This document shows positions 50,696 through 59,714 of a DNA stretch of 64,000 bases, piece by piece. The notes beneath the pieces are model-generated. The model was not told where the DNA came from. It saw only the letters and a list, made by a program, of their open reading frames with translations, and did no database searches. The translations under genes and the position numbers were made by a program. Each line of letters opens with the position of its first letter. Positions within the stretch are counted from its first letter, which is position 1. Source of the DNA: Metaruminococcus_A gallistercoris (GTDB taxonomy: Bacteria > Bacillota > Clostridia > Oscillospirales > Ruminococcaceae); assembly GCA_904394975.1 (NCBI GenBank), contig CAJFNQ010000017.1:62001-126000 (forward strand), given 5' to 3'.

Positions 50696-51181
50696 TTAAC
50701 GCTTGCGTTTTAATTTTGAACCAAATATAATAAACCAAATGCCCAAAACCAGCAATAAAAGAAATGGAAGAATTAAAACAGGATACTCTAAAATCCGCTC
50801 CAAACATTTTATTAATCTTTCGGGCTGAATGAACAATATCACTCCAACGATCACCGAAGCAACTGCTGTAAGAAAAACTGCTCCGGCTGCAACATCTTTT
50901 GCGATACGCGCAATGTTGTGATAGGAAGTGGTTTCTAAATTAACCAGAGCTTCAATCGCTGTGTTAATCATTTCACATACGAGAACCATAGCCGAAGTGA
51001 GAATTAACACGATCCATTCTTGACGTTCCAACCCATAAATCACAGAAAAATAAAAAACAAGCGCCAAAACTGTTAAATGGATACGCATATTTCGCTCATT
51101 CGTAATGCAAAACCGAATTCCGCGAAACGCATAAACGAAGCTTCTGGCAAGCCCTTTTACTTCATCTTTAACGTATTTCAT
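50696..51181 (-). CDS. dgkA: Diacylglycerol/undecaprenol kinase (DgkA family)
   Basis: 161 residues from ATG 51181. Short cytoplasmic N-terminus (SFVYAFRGIRFCITNERNMRIH), three membrane helices with the catalytic CEMINTAIEALVN block and ARIAKDVAAGAVFLTA. This sequence carries an extra C-terminal helix (YPVLILPFLLLLVLGIWFIIFG), making it longer than the usual 125-135. Overlaps the ybeY end by 14 bases without its own good Shine-Dalgarno, suggesting translational coupling. Confidence 0.92.
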   Translation of the reverse strand: MKYVKDEVKGLARSFVYAFRGIRFCITNERNMRIHLTVLALVFYFSVIYGLERQEWIVLILTSAMVLVCEMINTAIEALVNLETTSYHNIARIAKDVAAGAVFLTAVASVIVGVILFIQPERLIKCLERILEYPVLILPFLLLLVLGIWFIIFGSKLKRKR

Positions 51182-51677
51182 CGTCAATTGTATAACTTAC
51201 ATTACGCGGGATTCCCAAATTGGTAAGGATTTTTTCTTCTTTTTCTCTCATCTTTAAAGCTTCAATCCCATTGATTTCATGGTCGTACCCTAACAGGTGT
51301 AACATTGAGTGTACTGTTAAAAACCCAACTTCTCTTTGAAGGGGATGCCCGTAAATTTCTGCCTGTTTAACCGCAGTCTCCATTGAAATTACAATATCTC
51401 CCAAGCAGCATGCGCCGGTTTCCGGATCAACGTCATATTTTCCGTTTTCACACAGCGGGAAAGATAAAACATCGGTCGATATATCTTTATTACGGTAAAA
51501 CGAATTCAACCGCTTAATTTCTTCATTGTTTACAAAGCTAACGCTGATTTCCGCATCATTTTCAAAATTTTCTTCGCGAAGCACTGCATTACAGCAGCGA
51601 CGAATCAACAACCGAATTCCGGACGGAATTTTTATTTCACGCTGTTTATTGCTGATGGAAACCTTCACTTTTTCCAT
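51168..51677 (-). CDS. ybeY: Endoribonuclease YbeY
   Basis: 169 residues with the zinc motif HSMLHLLGYDH and LGDIVISMETAVKQAEIYGHP. YbeY acts in 16S rRNA processing and ribosome quality control. AAAAGGGG precedes the ATG. A TATAAT on the minus strand near 51765 may serve as a promoter for ybeY-dgkA-era-yqzL-recO, because phoH upstream ends in a terminator. Confidence 0.95.
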   Translation of the reverse strand: MEKVKVSISNKQREIKIPSGIRLLIRRCCNAVLREENFENDAEISVSFVNNEEIKRLNSFYRNKDISTDVLSFPLCENGKYDVDPETGACCLGDIVISMETAVKQAEIYGHPLQREVGFLTVHSMLHLLGYDHEINGIEALKMREKEEKILTNLGIPRNVSYTIDDEIR

Positions 51678-51882
51678 TTTGATGCCCCTTTTCTTTTACA
51701 AAACCTACAACATTCAGCAGTAAAAATTTGTATGTTATCTTTTTAACAGCCAAACCTATTATATACTAAACAAGCTGTTTTTGTACAGAGTATTTTTTTA
51801 AAAAAGGTGGCTTTTTAAATAAATATTTACAATATTATTGAATTTATAAATAAAAAAACGTCTTAATTGTACAAAAAATGCA

Positions 51883-51914
51883 AAAAAAGAAAGCCATTAA
51901 TGGCTTTCTTTTTT
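51883..51914 (-). terminator. Intrinsic terminator of phoH
   Basis: AAAAAAGAAAGCCATT and AATGGCTTTCTTTTTT form a long stem that begins at the phoH stop codon. Confidence 0.85.
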
Positions 51915-52911
51915 AATTCTTTTTAAACGAAGCTTTTCCGCGTTTTTCCTCTTCGCGTTTTTCTTCCCGTTCGAACGCTTTTACAATATCTCGGACGAGC
52001 TTATGACGCACAACATCACGATTTGATAAACGAATCACCGCAATGGATTCAATTCCGTTCAAAATACTGGCACATCGTTCCAAACCGGAGTCTGATACTT
52101 TAGGCAGGTCGATCTGGGTGACATCACCCGTTAAAATCATTCTGGAACCTTCTCCAAGTCTGGTTAATGCCATCTTGAGTGTGGGAAGTGAGGCGTTCTG
52201 GCTTTCATCAATCAAAACCATGGCACGGTTTAATGTTCTGCCTCGCATATATGCAAGCGGAGCAATTTCAATTACACCGCGTTCCTGGTATTTTTTTACC
52301 TGCTCCACCCCTAAAATGTCATCCAGCGCATCGTACAACGGACGAAGGTAAGGGTCCACTTTCTGAGACAGATCTCCGGGCAAAAAACCAAGCCGTTCCT
52401 CACCTGCCTCAATAGCTGGGCGGCTCATAACAATACGATCGATCGTGCCTTTTTTCAGTTCTGTTACCGCAGCCGCAACGGCCAAAAACGTTTTTCCTGT
52501 ACCAGCCGGACCAATACAGATGGTTACCGTATTATCGTTTAATGCTTTTACATAGTTTTTCTGTCCAATTGTCTTGCACTTGATCGGCTGTCCGCGATGG
52601 GTAATTGCCACAACGTTGGTCATCGCACGAAACGCGTCTTCCATCTCACCGTTTCGAACCAACTCAATCGTTCTGCCTACCACATCGTCATTTATGATCT
52701 CTCCGCTGTTATAGATCCTTTTCAGCGCATTCATAACTGCAACGGCAACATCAATATTTCCTTCTTCTTCGCCACGCACTTCAACTTTTGAATCACGCAG
52801 GCTCACCTGAACAGACAAAGTCTTTTCAATTTGTTTAATATTGCTGTCCTGTAACCCAAATACACCTATTTGCTGATCAATTGTTTCAAAATCAACTTGC
52901 CCTGTTTGCAA
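51913..52911 (-). CDS. phoH: PhoH-like ATPase
   Basis: 332 residues. N-terminal KH-like segment (QIEKTLSVQVSLRDSKVEVRGEE), P-loop IGPAGTGKTFLAVAAAV, and the family block SRPAIEAGEERLGFLPGDLSQKVDPYLRPLYDAL and LIDESQNAS. PhoH/YbeZ partners YbeY in RNA metabolism. TTG start at 52911 with GAGGGAA six bases upstream. C-terminus is Lys/Glu/Arg-rich. Confidence 0.94.
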   Translation of the reverse strand: MQTGQVDFETIDQQIGVFGLQDSNIKQIEKTLSVQVSLRDSKVEVRGEEEGNIDVAVAVMNALKRIYNSGEIINDDVVGRTIELVRNGEMEDAFRAMTNVVAITHRGQPIKCKTIGQKNYVKALNDNTVTICIGPAGTGKTFLAVAAAVTELKKGTIDRIVMSRPAIEAGEERLGFLPGDLSQKVDPYLRPLYDALDDILGVEQVKKYQERGVIEIAPLAYMRGRTLNRAMVLIDESQNASLPTLKMALTRLGEGSRMILTGDVTQIDLPKVSDSGLERCASILNGIESIAVIRLSNRDVVRHKLVRDIVKAFEREEKREEEKRGKASFKKN

Positions 52912-53024
52912 AAGTTTCCCTCGCTTTATTCAACGCATTAAATGCAATTTGTATATACTAATCGTATTCATTATAGTTTACTTTTTACCATTTTTCAAGA
53001 TGAATACCCGTTTCAAATAATTTC

Positions 53025-54203
53025 TCAAGAGGAAAACATCATCTCTTCCAACGCAATATCCTCATAACAAACAAAACTTACTTTAAGCTGAAACCGGTCT
53101 TCCAGTTCAATCAACTCAGGTGTCACCTGTCTTATTTCAACTCCAACAAGTTGTGCATCTTGATAACTCTGTAAAATCTCATTCAGCCTCTGTTCAGCGG
53201 TTTCCTTTGTATAAGTTACACTTTCAGATTCATATCCAACATAGCATAACTTTTCAATTCCCATAGGAAGTTCGACACCAAAAACACTCCAAGGTGAATA
53301 TTGTGAAGAGATTTGATATTCTTCATTGACGGGTAGTGCAATAAACAATGGCAATTTCAATCCAAATAAGTTCAAATAGTTCCGTTCAAAATATTTACCG
53401 TTTTCCGTTCGTATCGTTTCCTGTTTCATTACTTCAAACGTTTCATCAAAATAAGTTTCAGCATAAATTTTCCCACGGGCATGAATGAACCTTAGTGAAT
53501 CGGAAGAATGGTCCATAACACCGCTGACTAATAAATCACCTTTTGCCACAACACTGCCAACTTCAACAACCGGCTGTCCGGAATATATTTCGGTGTACTT
53601 GATCACGCCTGCCTTTGATGCAACGACGTTGCAAGGTGTTTCCTCATCCAAAATTTCAGGAGGTTCCTCCGCTTCTTTCATTTCAACGACAATTCTGCTT
53701 CCGTAATTATTGATCGCAAACCACGAAATATCATCCAATTCCAAAACAACCTCATTTTGTATTTCTCGTAAATTCAATGACGGTAAAAACGCGCCGGGAC
53801 GCAACCCGTGCTCCTCTAGAACGTGCAGCACGCGCTCTGTGCTGTTTTTTTCATTCCCAACAACATCAAGTGTCCATACAAAGTTTTGCATGAACAGAAT
53901 CAAGATTGCAAACAAAAACAGACCAATTATCATTCCTAACCTTTTTTTATACTTTTTTGCTAAAAACGGCAGTCCGAACCGTTTTTTCACCCGAATGCGA
54001 ACACCACATTTTTTTGCCTGAACAGCCAGCTTTTTGTAATCTCCCGCAAACGCAAAAGCCCGAACTTCTTCTGGAGTACTTTCCATACCCCATAAATTAA
54101 TATTTTGACTCGATATCAAGTTTAAGAAACGCTCAAAGTAGCCTCCGGAAGCATGAAAAAAGACATAGCCTTTTATCAGACGGAATAATTTTAAAATAAT
54201 CAC
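53025..54203 (-). CDS. yqfD: Sporulation protein YqfD
   Basis: 392 residues from a GTG with AGGAGG six bases upstream. Amphipathic N-terminal segment (LFRLIKGYVFFHASGGYFERFLNL), a helix at about 90-108 (GMIIGLFLFAILILFMQNF), a POTRA-like region and a long external domain (PCNVVASKAGVIKYTEIYSGQPVVEVGSVVAKGDLLVSG). Mother-cell sporulation membrane protein, co-transcribed with yqfC and phoH as in other Firmicutes. Confidence 0.94.
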   Translation of the reverse strand: MIILKLFRLIKGYVFFHASGGYFERFLNLISSQNINLWGMESTPEEVRAFAFAGDYKKLAVQAKKCGVRIRVKKRFGLPFLAKKYKKRLGMIIGLFLFAILILFMQNFVWTLDVVGNEKNSTERVLHVLEEHGLRPGAFLPSLNLREIQNEVVLELDDISWFAINNYGSRIVVEMKEAEEPPEILDEETPCNVVASKAGVIKYTEIYSGQPVVEVGSVVAKGDLLVSGVMDHSSDSLRFIHARGKIYAETYFDETFEVMKQETIRTENGKYFERNYLNLFGLKLPLFIALPVNEEYQISSQYSPWSVFGVELPMGIEKLCYVGYESESVTYTKETAEQRLNEILQSYQDAQLVGVEIRQVTPELIELEDRFQLKVSFVCYEDIALEEMMFSS

Positions 54204-54215
54204 TTTATCCTCCTG

Positions 54216-54503
54216 CTAGTCCAAATATTCTACCATTCTGATCTTGCCTTGAATAATGATGTTCTCACTGTTCAAGCACTTTATGGAAAGGTCTGTCCCG
54301 GTAAATTTCACCTGCATTTTATGAATTGCCACCCGAATCATAATGTCGTTATACTCCAGAATTCCTTGGCAACCTTCAATGACCGCTTCGCTGTTTCCGA
54401 GCAGTTCGATTTGAGAAATACCATTGCTCAACGAATCAAACGGCAGCTGCAATGCGTCGGATACCAGCTGTTTCCCCGCTTGTCTTTTTCCCCGTTTCCA
54501 CAT
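54216..54503 (-). CDS. yqfC: Sporulation protein YqfC
   Basis: 95 residues (SDALQLPFDSLSNGISQIELLGNSEAVIEGCQGILEYNDIMIRV ... LSIKCLNSENIIIQGKI), matching the YqfC/YabP family of small sporulation proteins. GATGATATG at the start; 12 bases before yqfD. Confidence 0.92.
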   Translation of the reverse strand: MWKRGKRQAGKQLVSDALQLPFDSLSNGISQIELLGNSEAVIEGCQGILEYNDIMIRVAIHKMQVKFTGTDLSIKCLNSENIIIQGKIRMVEYLD

Positions 54504-54597
54504 ATCATCACTTCCATTTTAAAACTAAAGCTTTACAAATATATTAGCTGGCAGACAAACATATACATTGTTTAAAGGGATTGCAAGGAGGAATTTT

Positions 54598-55719
54598 ATG
54601 ACCCGTCAGTTTACCCCCAAAAAGGCACAGATCAGCATAGCGGCTTTTGTTATGTTGTTAATTTGCGCGCTTCTATTCCGTTCGGCAGAAATATCAAGCG
54701 GGATATCGCATGCGATTGATCTTTGCCTTTATACCGTATTTCCTTCCCTTTTCGGGATGATGATTCTGTCCAACCTGATTCTGGATTCGCAGATTTTTCA
54801 TTGGCTCCTTCGCCCTTTTTCCGGCATTGCAAGATACATTTTCCGTGTATCCGATCATTTAACAGTTGTTTTGCTTCTCAGTTTTATTGGAGGATATCCA
54901 GTCGGCGCCAAATTACTCAATGAACTATGTAAAAGTGGAAAACTTTCCACCGATGAAGCGGAGCGGCTTCTTTGCTTCTGTGTCAACGCAGGACCGGCTT
55001 TTATTGTATCCGCTGTATCCGTTCCGGTTTTTCACAACACAATGGTAGGATTTCTGGTTTTAGCATCTCACCTACTGTCCAACCTGGTACTTGGCTTTAT
55101 CAGCGGCATCAAAAAACCAATTCCCCCAAAACTCGTTGCACCAAATTCATCATCGGGAAAACCTTTTTCGGTTCGAATGGTCAATTCCGTCAACTCCGCA
55201 GTACGGGCAATGTGTGTGGTATGCGCATTTATCATCACATTTTCTGTTTTACTTACTCTCATTCAATTGTCCGGCGTGAAAGAAACGATGATACACATTC
55301 TTTCATCATTTATACCGCCTCAGGATGCCTCCGCACTCGTGACCGGTATATTCGAGGTAACACAAGGTTGTATGTTCATCAGCGGGAATACCGAATTTTC
55401 CGTTTTGTTGTTTACCGGCATTACCGCATGGGGCGGGCTTTGTGTGCATCTGCAACTGTCTGCTCTGTTAACGGAAAGTGGAATCAAAATGAAGCGATTC
55501 TTTCTTTGGAGAATTCCTCACATCCTATTAAGCGTTATTTTTTGTAAGCTTTTACTCGCTTGTTTTTCACCCGTTCTTGCCACGTTTGCGGCCGGAGATT
55601 CCATACAGTATGAAGTAGGTTCCAAATCCCCGTTTGTAAGCCTTTTTCTAATTTTACTTTGCGTAATTCTGTTGTTTACCGCAAGAAAATCTGGTACAAT
55701 AAATAAAAAGCATGTATGA
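54598..55719 (+). CDS. ylbJ: Sporulation integral membrane protein YlbJ
   Basis: 373 residues from ATG 54598 (CAAGGAGG upstream; an in-frame codon at 54568 is less likely). Polytopic, with two nucleoside-transporter-gate-like repeats (GGYPVGAKLLNELCKSGKLSTDEAERLLCFCVNAGPAFIV; VTQGCMFISGNTEFSVLLFTGITAWGGLCVHLQ). Mother-cell membrane protein linked in Bacillus to dipicolinate transport into the forespore (SpoVV). Divergent from yqfC; stop overlaps the next gene (ATGA). Confidence 0.92.
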   Translation: MTRQFTPKKAQISIAAFVMLLICALLFRSAEISSGISHAIDLCLYTVFPSLFGMMILSNLILDSQIFHWLLRPFSGIARYIFRVSDHLTVVLLLSFIGGYPVGAKLLNELCKSGKLSTDEAERLLCFCVNAGPAFIVSAVSVPVFHNTMVGFLVLASHLLSNLVLGFISGIKKPIPPKLVAPNSSSGKPFSVRMVNSVNSAVRAMCVVCAFIITFSVLLTLIQLSGVKETMIHILSSFIPPQDASALVTGIFEVTQGCMFISGNTEFSVLLFTGITAWGGLCVHLQLSALLTESGIKMKRFFLWRIPHILLSVIFCKLLLACFSPVLATFAAGDSIQYEVGSKSPFVSLFLILLCVILLFTARKSGTINKKHV

Positions 55720-55943
55720 AAAGAGGCTGCAAAGTGAAATTATTTGGTGATCATATCGACCCCGCATGTGAATATTGCGAACACGGAACCCGCACCAAAG
55801 ACGGGCAAATGATCCTTTGCATGAAAAACGGTGTTGTTTCTCCTTTTTATCACTGCAAAAAATACGTTTATTCTCCTTTGCTGCGTATCCCTAAGAAGAA
55901 TATAACAATACCAAAGTACAGCAAAAAAGATTTTATGTATTAA
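55716..55943 (+). CDS. Small four-cysteine protein, conserved in Clostridia
   Basis: 75 residues: KLFGDHIDPACEYCEHGTRTKDGQMILCMKNGVVSPFYHCKKYVYSPLLRIPKK. CXXC plus two further cysteines suggest a zinc or Fe-S knuckle. The ATG overlaps the ylbJ stop; a GTG at 55734 (MKLFGDHID) has AAGAGG seven bases upstream and may be the real start. I recognise the pattern from other clostridial genomes but not a function. Confidence 0.72.
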   Translation: MKRGCKVKLFGDHIDPACEYCEHGTRTKDGQMILCMKNGVVSPFYHCKKYVYSPLLRIPKKNITIPKYSKKDFMY

Positions 55944-55952
55944 TGTAAAGGT

Positions 55953-56369
55953 GTGATTTTTATTAGCTGCTTTGACGTAAAATATGAACAGCCTAAACAG
56001 TTAAGCCCTTTGGTTATGGCGTTTATCGGCGACGCCGTATATGGGTTGCTGGTACGCCAAAGGCTGGTTCTCAAAGCAAATCAGCCCGTTTCAGCTCTTC
56101 ATAAAAAATCGGTTCATTATGTCAACGCAAGTGCTCAAGCACGCGGTGCAGGCGCTATTTTTCCCTTATTGACTGAAGAAGAACAGACAATTTATAAACG
56201 TGGCCGTAACGCAGAGGTCAATTCTGTTCCCAAAAACGCAAATGTTGCTGATTACCATAAAGCAACCGGATTAGAAGCACTGTTTGGATTTTTATATTTC
56301 AGTAACAATCATGAACGAATCGCGTATTTATTTGACCTGATTTGGGATACAATAGAAGCAGAAGATTAA
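55953..56369 (+). CDS. mrnC: Mini-ribonuclease 3
   Basis: 138 residues of an RNase III catalytic domain without the double-stranded RNA-binding domain. Catalytic Asp27 in MAFIGDAVYGLLVR and the ATGLEALFGFLYF helix with the second acidic residue. Matures 23S rRNA ends. The GTG at 55953 is the only ordinary start in frame, but its AAAGGTG is too close; an ATT at 55962 is spaced better and cannot be excluded. Confidence 0.92.
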   Translation: MIFISCFDVKYEQPKQLSPLVMAFIGDAVYGLLVRQRLVLKANQPVSALHKKSVHYVNASAQARGAGAIFPLLTEEEQTIYKRGRNAEVNSVPKNANVADYHKATGLEALFGFLYFSNNHERIAYLFDLIWDTIEAED

Positions 56370-56387
56370 TGCTGCGAGGTGTCCGTT

Positions 56388-57248
56388 TTGAAAGATCGGT
56401 GGCTGTCATCCTACCCAGTCGATGTGCTGTTTATTTTTTTAGGAACGGCAATCTATGCGTTTGGAATCTATGCTTTCACGGTTCCGAATCAGATTGCGCC
56501 GGGTGGCGTTACCGGTCTTGCTACGGTCATCAATGCTTTTACAGGTATAAAAATCGGCACCATTGTTACTGTTTTTAATGTTCCCCTTTTAATTTTCGGT
56601 TTTACAAAGCTGGGAAAGCGTTTTTTGTTAAACACTTTGCTTTCTACGGTGTTTTTCAATCTTTTATATGATTACATCTATCCTTTTCTGCCAAATTATC
56701 GCGGCAATACATTGCTGGCGGCAATTTTCGGCGGTCTGTTTATCGGACTTGGGATTGCGATCGTCTTTATGCGAGGCGGCTCTACCGGCGGAATGGATAT
56801 TGTTAATAAAGCTGTTCAGGTAAAGAAACCGCACATTAGTTTGGGCAAAATTTCCTTTATCACCGATTTGATTGTTATTTCGATTGCGGCGGTTTCGTTT
56901 AGAAGCCTTGAATCTGCTTTATATGCGGTTATTGCCATGTTTGTTTCTTCTAAAACCATTGACGCTTTGATTTACGGCACCAATGTCGGGAAAATGGTTC
57001 TGATCGTTTCGTCTAAAAGCGAAGAAATCGCGAAACTCATTGTAAGTGATCTTTTTCGCGGATGTACAATTGTTGATGCTCACGGCGCATACAGCGGCCA
57101 ATCGAAAAAAGTTTTACTTTGCGCCTGCAAAAATGTCGAATTCTATAATTTGAAGCACATTGTAAAAAGACTGGACCCACGTGCATTTATGATTGTTTCA
57201 GAAGCAGGAGAAGTATTTGGAGAAGGATTTTCTTCCATTCACCGTTAA
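56388..57248 (+). CDS. YitT family membrane protein (DUF161/DUF2179)
   Basis: 286 residues from TTG 56388, spaced six bases from GAGGTG (a GTG three codons upstream overlaps that site). Five or six membrane helices with APGGVTGLATVI and RGGSTGGMDIV motifs, then a cytoplasmic DUF2179 domain (LFRGCTIVDAHGAYSGQSKKVLLCACKNVEFYNLKHIVKRLDPRAFMIV). Function of the family is not established. Confidence 0.9.
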   Translation: MKDRWLSSYPVDVLFIFLGTAIYAFGIYAFTVPNQIAPGGVTGLATVINAFTGIKIGTIVTVFNVPLLIFGFTKLGKRFLLNTLLSTVFFNLLYDYIYPFLPNYRGNTLLAAIFGGLFIGLGIAIVFMRGGSTGGMDIVNKAVQVKKPHISLGKISFITDLIVISIAAVSFRSLESALYAVIAMFVSSKTIDALIYGTNVGKMVLIVSSKSEEIAKLIVSDLFRGCTIVDAHGAYSGQSKKVLLCACKNVEFYNLKHIVKRLDPRAFMIVSEAGEVFGEGFSSIHR

Positions 57249-57273
57249 TGCATCAAAAGACATAGTTTAAATA

Positions 57274-57300
57274 AAAAGGCGGCCAATATGGCCGCCTTTT
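57274..57300. terminator. Bidirectional intrinsic terminator
   Basis: AAAAGGCGGCCA-ATA-TGGCCGCCTTTT between convergent genes. Confidence 0.9.
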
Positions 57301-57311
57301 GTAAAACTATT

Positions 57312-57509
57312 TTATCCCTCAAAGTGATCGTGATCAACCGCATGCCCTCTTTTGGAGGAACGTTTATCCGCTTTTTTTCCGGCGCGGTGAGTATCGTTTT
57401 TACCTATCGGATCCGCGATGGAATTATCAGAGGAATAACTGGAAATATCTTCAAAACCGTTGTTATGAGAAACACGGAATTTTTCGCTTGAAGTTTTTTT
57501 GTTTTTCAT
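57312..57509 (-). CDS. Small hydrophilic protein of unknown function
   Basis: 65 residues, highly charged and Ser/His/Lys/Asp-rich (KNKKTSSEKFRVSHNNGFED, DPIGKNDTHRAGKKADKRSS, GHAVDHDHFEG), probably intrinsically disordered. Real because GGAGGTG lies six bases before the ATG, a TATACT with an upstream TTGTAT is visible on the minus strand (about 57536-57565), and a terminator follows. A frame on the plus strand over the same bases lacks a ribosome-binding site. No family recognised. Confidence 0.65.
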   Translation of the reverse strand: MKNKKTSSEKFRVSHNNGFEDISSYSSDNSIADPIGKNDTHRAGKKADKRSSKRGHAVDHDHFEG

Positions 57510-57590
57510 TTTTTCACCTCCATTCTTCTGTAATTAGTATATGGAAACACATTGTACTTATACAAAAACATTTCCCTGCAATTATTTCAT

Positions 57591-57619
57591 TTGTTCTAAT
57601 CCATAAAACGTGATATAAT
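57591..57619 (+). promoter_or_regulatory. Promoter of the dnaD-like operon
   Basis: TTGTTC (57591-57596), 17-base spacer, TATAAT (57614-57619) with a TGA extension; about 50 bases before the start codon. Confidence 0.7.
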
Positions 57620-57668
57620 ATTTGTTCCAGAGAGTTTTTAGCAAACGTACATAACGGAGAATGGCAAT

Positions 57669-58637
57669 ATGAAAGACCAAATCAATTTTAAATGTTATAA
57701 AAGTGTTTTTGCACTGCCTTCAATATTGATTGAACGATACCTTCCCACGGTATGCGGTTACTATTTAAAGGTAATACTTTATCTGTTCTACTGCAATACC
57801 GATCCGCTGCCTCAGGAAGAAGAAATTTGCAAAGCACTGTCTTTATCTAAAAATGATGTGCACGAAGCGTTGGAATTTTGGCGGAAGGAAAGTATTCTCA
57901 TATCTGCTGATCAAATGAATGAAGCTATTTTACAACCTCAAACTTCAATCAAGCCAGAAAATGAATCCAACAAAGCTGTTAAAATAATCAGCGATCGCGC
58001 TCCTGTTCTTTCGGCGGGAGAGATTGCTCAGCGCATTGATTCCAGCCAGCCGCTGAAATTCGTTTTTGAAGAAGCGGAACGCCTGTTTGGAAGGCCGTTG
58101 ACTACAATGGAACAACGCGTTATTTTATCGATGCACGATTGGATGAACCTTCCAACCGATGTTATTTTAATGATTTTTGAGTACTGTCGCTCAATTGATA
58201 AAATCAGCATTCGGCAAATTGAAAAAGAAGCGGCAAAATGGTCTGACCTAGGAATTACAACCCATGAGCTCGCAGAAGAGCATCTCTCACGTTTAAATCT
58301 GTTCAACGAACAGCAAAGGATTGTGCGGGAATGCTGCGGCATTACATCACGCAACCTGACGGCAAATGAAAAAAAATTCATTGAAATTTGGTTTAATGAA
58401 TATGGGTTCGATATTTCCATGATTAAAATCGCTTTTGAAAAAACCTGTGATAATATTGGAAAAATTAGTTTTGCGTACATGAATAAGATTTTAAAACAAT
58501 GGCATGAGGCCGGAATTACAACTCCGGAAGGAGCTTACTCAGAAAGAAAGCCGTCTCCCGAAAAAGGTAAAAGAAGTAAAGCATCTTATGATTTGGATGC
58601 ACTTGACCGAATCGGTCTGGAAATTCCTGAAATATAA
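57669..58637 (+). CDS. DnaD-domain primosome protein
   Basis: 322 residues. N-terminal winged-helix-like region (about 1-85, ALSLSKNDVHEALEFWRKE) and two DnaD/DnaB_2 domains (RLFGRPLTTMEQRVILSMHDWMNLPTDVILMIFEYC ... IRQIEKEAAKWSDLGI; LTANEKKFIEIWFNEYGFDISMIKIAFEKT ... YMNKILKQWHEAGI), both with the YxxxIxxxW-type motif. Acts in helicase loading at origins or restart sites. ACGGAGAATGGCAAT precedes the ATG. Paired with the loader ATPase downstream. Confidence 0.88.
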   Translation: MKDQINFKCYKSVFALPSILIERYLPTVCGYYLKVILYLFYCNTDPLPQEEEICKALSLSKNDVHEALEFWRKESILISADQMNEAILQPQTSIKPENESNKAVKIISDRAPVLSAGEIAQRIDSSQPLKFVFEEAERLFGRPLTTMEQRVILSMHDWMNLPTDVILMIFEYCRSIDKISIRQIEKEAAKWSDLGITTHELAEEHLSRLNLFNEQQRIVRECCGITSRNLTANEKKFIEIWFNEYGFDISMIKIAFEKTCDNIGKISFAYMNKILKQWHEAGITTPEGAYSERKPSPEKGKRSKASYDLDALDRIGLEIPEI

Positions 58638-58666
58638 AAATTTTTGTGTTCAAAAGAGGTGAAACC

Positions 58667-59662
58667 ATGGCGGTTGACCATAAAATTTATTCGCAGGCAG
58701 TCAATATTTTATCTGCCCGCCGGGAGGAAGCGTTTTCGCGATGGAATCAAAATATGCAGGAAATCTCACAGAAAGCACCTGAAATTTCCGCACTGCAAAA
58801 TGAGCTGATGAGCACCAATGTGAAATTATCTAAAATCATCATTGAACATCCACAAAACGCAAAAGAGCTTATCGAGCAGCTTCGAACACAAAATTTACAA
58901 GCGCAGGAAATGCTGAAAAAGCTCTTAAAAGAACATGGTTATTCTCCCGATTTTCTTACGGTTCATTTTAGCTGCCCCGCTTGTCAGGATACGGGCTTTG
59001 TCAATGGGGTGCGCTGCAATTGTTTAAATGACATCATAAAATTTCTTTCAATTCAGGCTCTCAACGACGTGTCCCCCCTGCAGCTCAGCGATTTTTCAAC
59101 CTTTGATTTGTATTATTTTTCTGATCGGCCGGATGCGGTTCTCGGGGTTATTCCTCGGGAAACTATGGGAAAAATTTTGCAGTACTGTCAAAAATACTCC
59201 GAAAACTTTTCCTTGTCCTCTCCTAGCATTATGATGCTCGGAGCTACGGGCTTAGGAAAAACGCACCTGTCTTTGGCCATAGCCAAAGAGGTGATCAACA
59301 AGGGCTTTCGCGTTCTTTACTGTACGGCACAGGATATTCTCCGCAAGATTGAGCGGGAACATTTTTCCAGAACCATGGAGGAAGATGAAACACTGCAAGC
59401 TGTTCTGGACGCCGATTTATTGATTTTAGATGATCTGGGCGCAGAATATAATACACAATTTAACGTTGCAACTGTTTATAACATCATCAACTCAAGAATT
59501 AATTACGGCCGCCCAACGATCATCAGTTCGAATCTGAGCAGTCAGGAACTTGAAGAACGCTATTCGCAGCGGGTAGTTTCGCGGTTACTGACCCAATACA
59601 CCTACCTTCGTTTTATTGGCGAAGATGTGCGGCAGAAAAAACTCAAAGAGAAAAAACGATAA
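58667..59662 (+). CDS. DnaI/DnaC-type helicase loader ATPase
   Basis: 331 residues from ATG 58667 (AGAGGTGA upstream). N-terminal helical coil, a zinc motif CPACQDTGFVNGVRCNC, then AAA+ with Walker A MLGATGLGKTHLSLAIA and Walker B LLILDDLGAEYN, ending KEKKR. The neighbouring DnaD-like gene supports a role in loading the replicative helicase. Confidence 0.92.
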   Translation: MAVDHKIYSQAVNILSARREEAFSRWNQNMQEISQKAPEISALQNELMSTNVKLSKIIIEHPQNAKELIEQLRTQNLQAQEMLKKLLKEHGYSPDFLTVHFSCPACQDTGFVNGVRCNCLNDIIKFLSIQALNDVSPLQLSDFSTFDLYYFSDRPDAVLGVIPRETMGKILQYCQKYSENFSLSSPSIMMLGATGLGKTHLSLAIAKEVINKGFRVLYCTAQDILRKIEREHFSRTMEEDETLQAVLDADLLILDDLGAEYNTQFNVATVYNIINSRINYGRPTIISSNLSSQELEERYSQRVVSRLLTQYTYLRFIGEDVRQKKLKEKKR

Positions 59663-59663
59663 A

Positions 59664-59697
59664 AAAAGAGAGCGGGTAAATTTATCCGCTCTCTTTT
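59664..59697. terminator. Bidirectional intrinsic terminator
   Basis: AAAAGAGAGCGG (59664-59675) and CCGCTCTCTTTT (59686-59697), between the convergent loader and obg genes. Confidence 0.88.
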
Positions 59698-59714
59698 CTT
59701 TTTAAATTTGTGGG

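Noticed and set aside
57288..57491. Plus-strand 67-codon frame opposite the small hydrophilic gene
   Set aside because: It begins inside a terminator and lacks a ribosome-binding site, whereas the minus-strand gene has complete signals.
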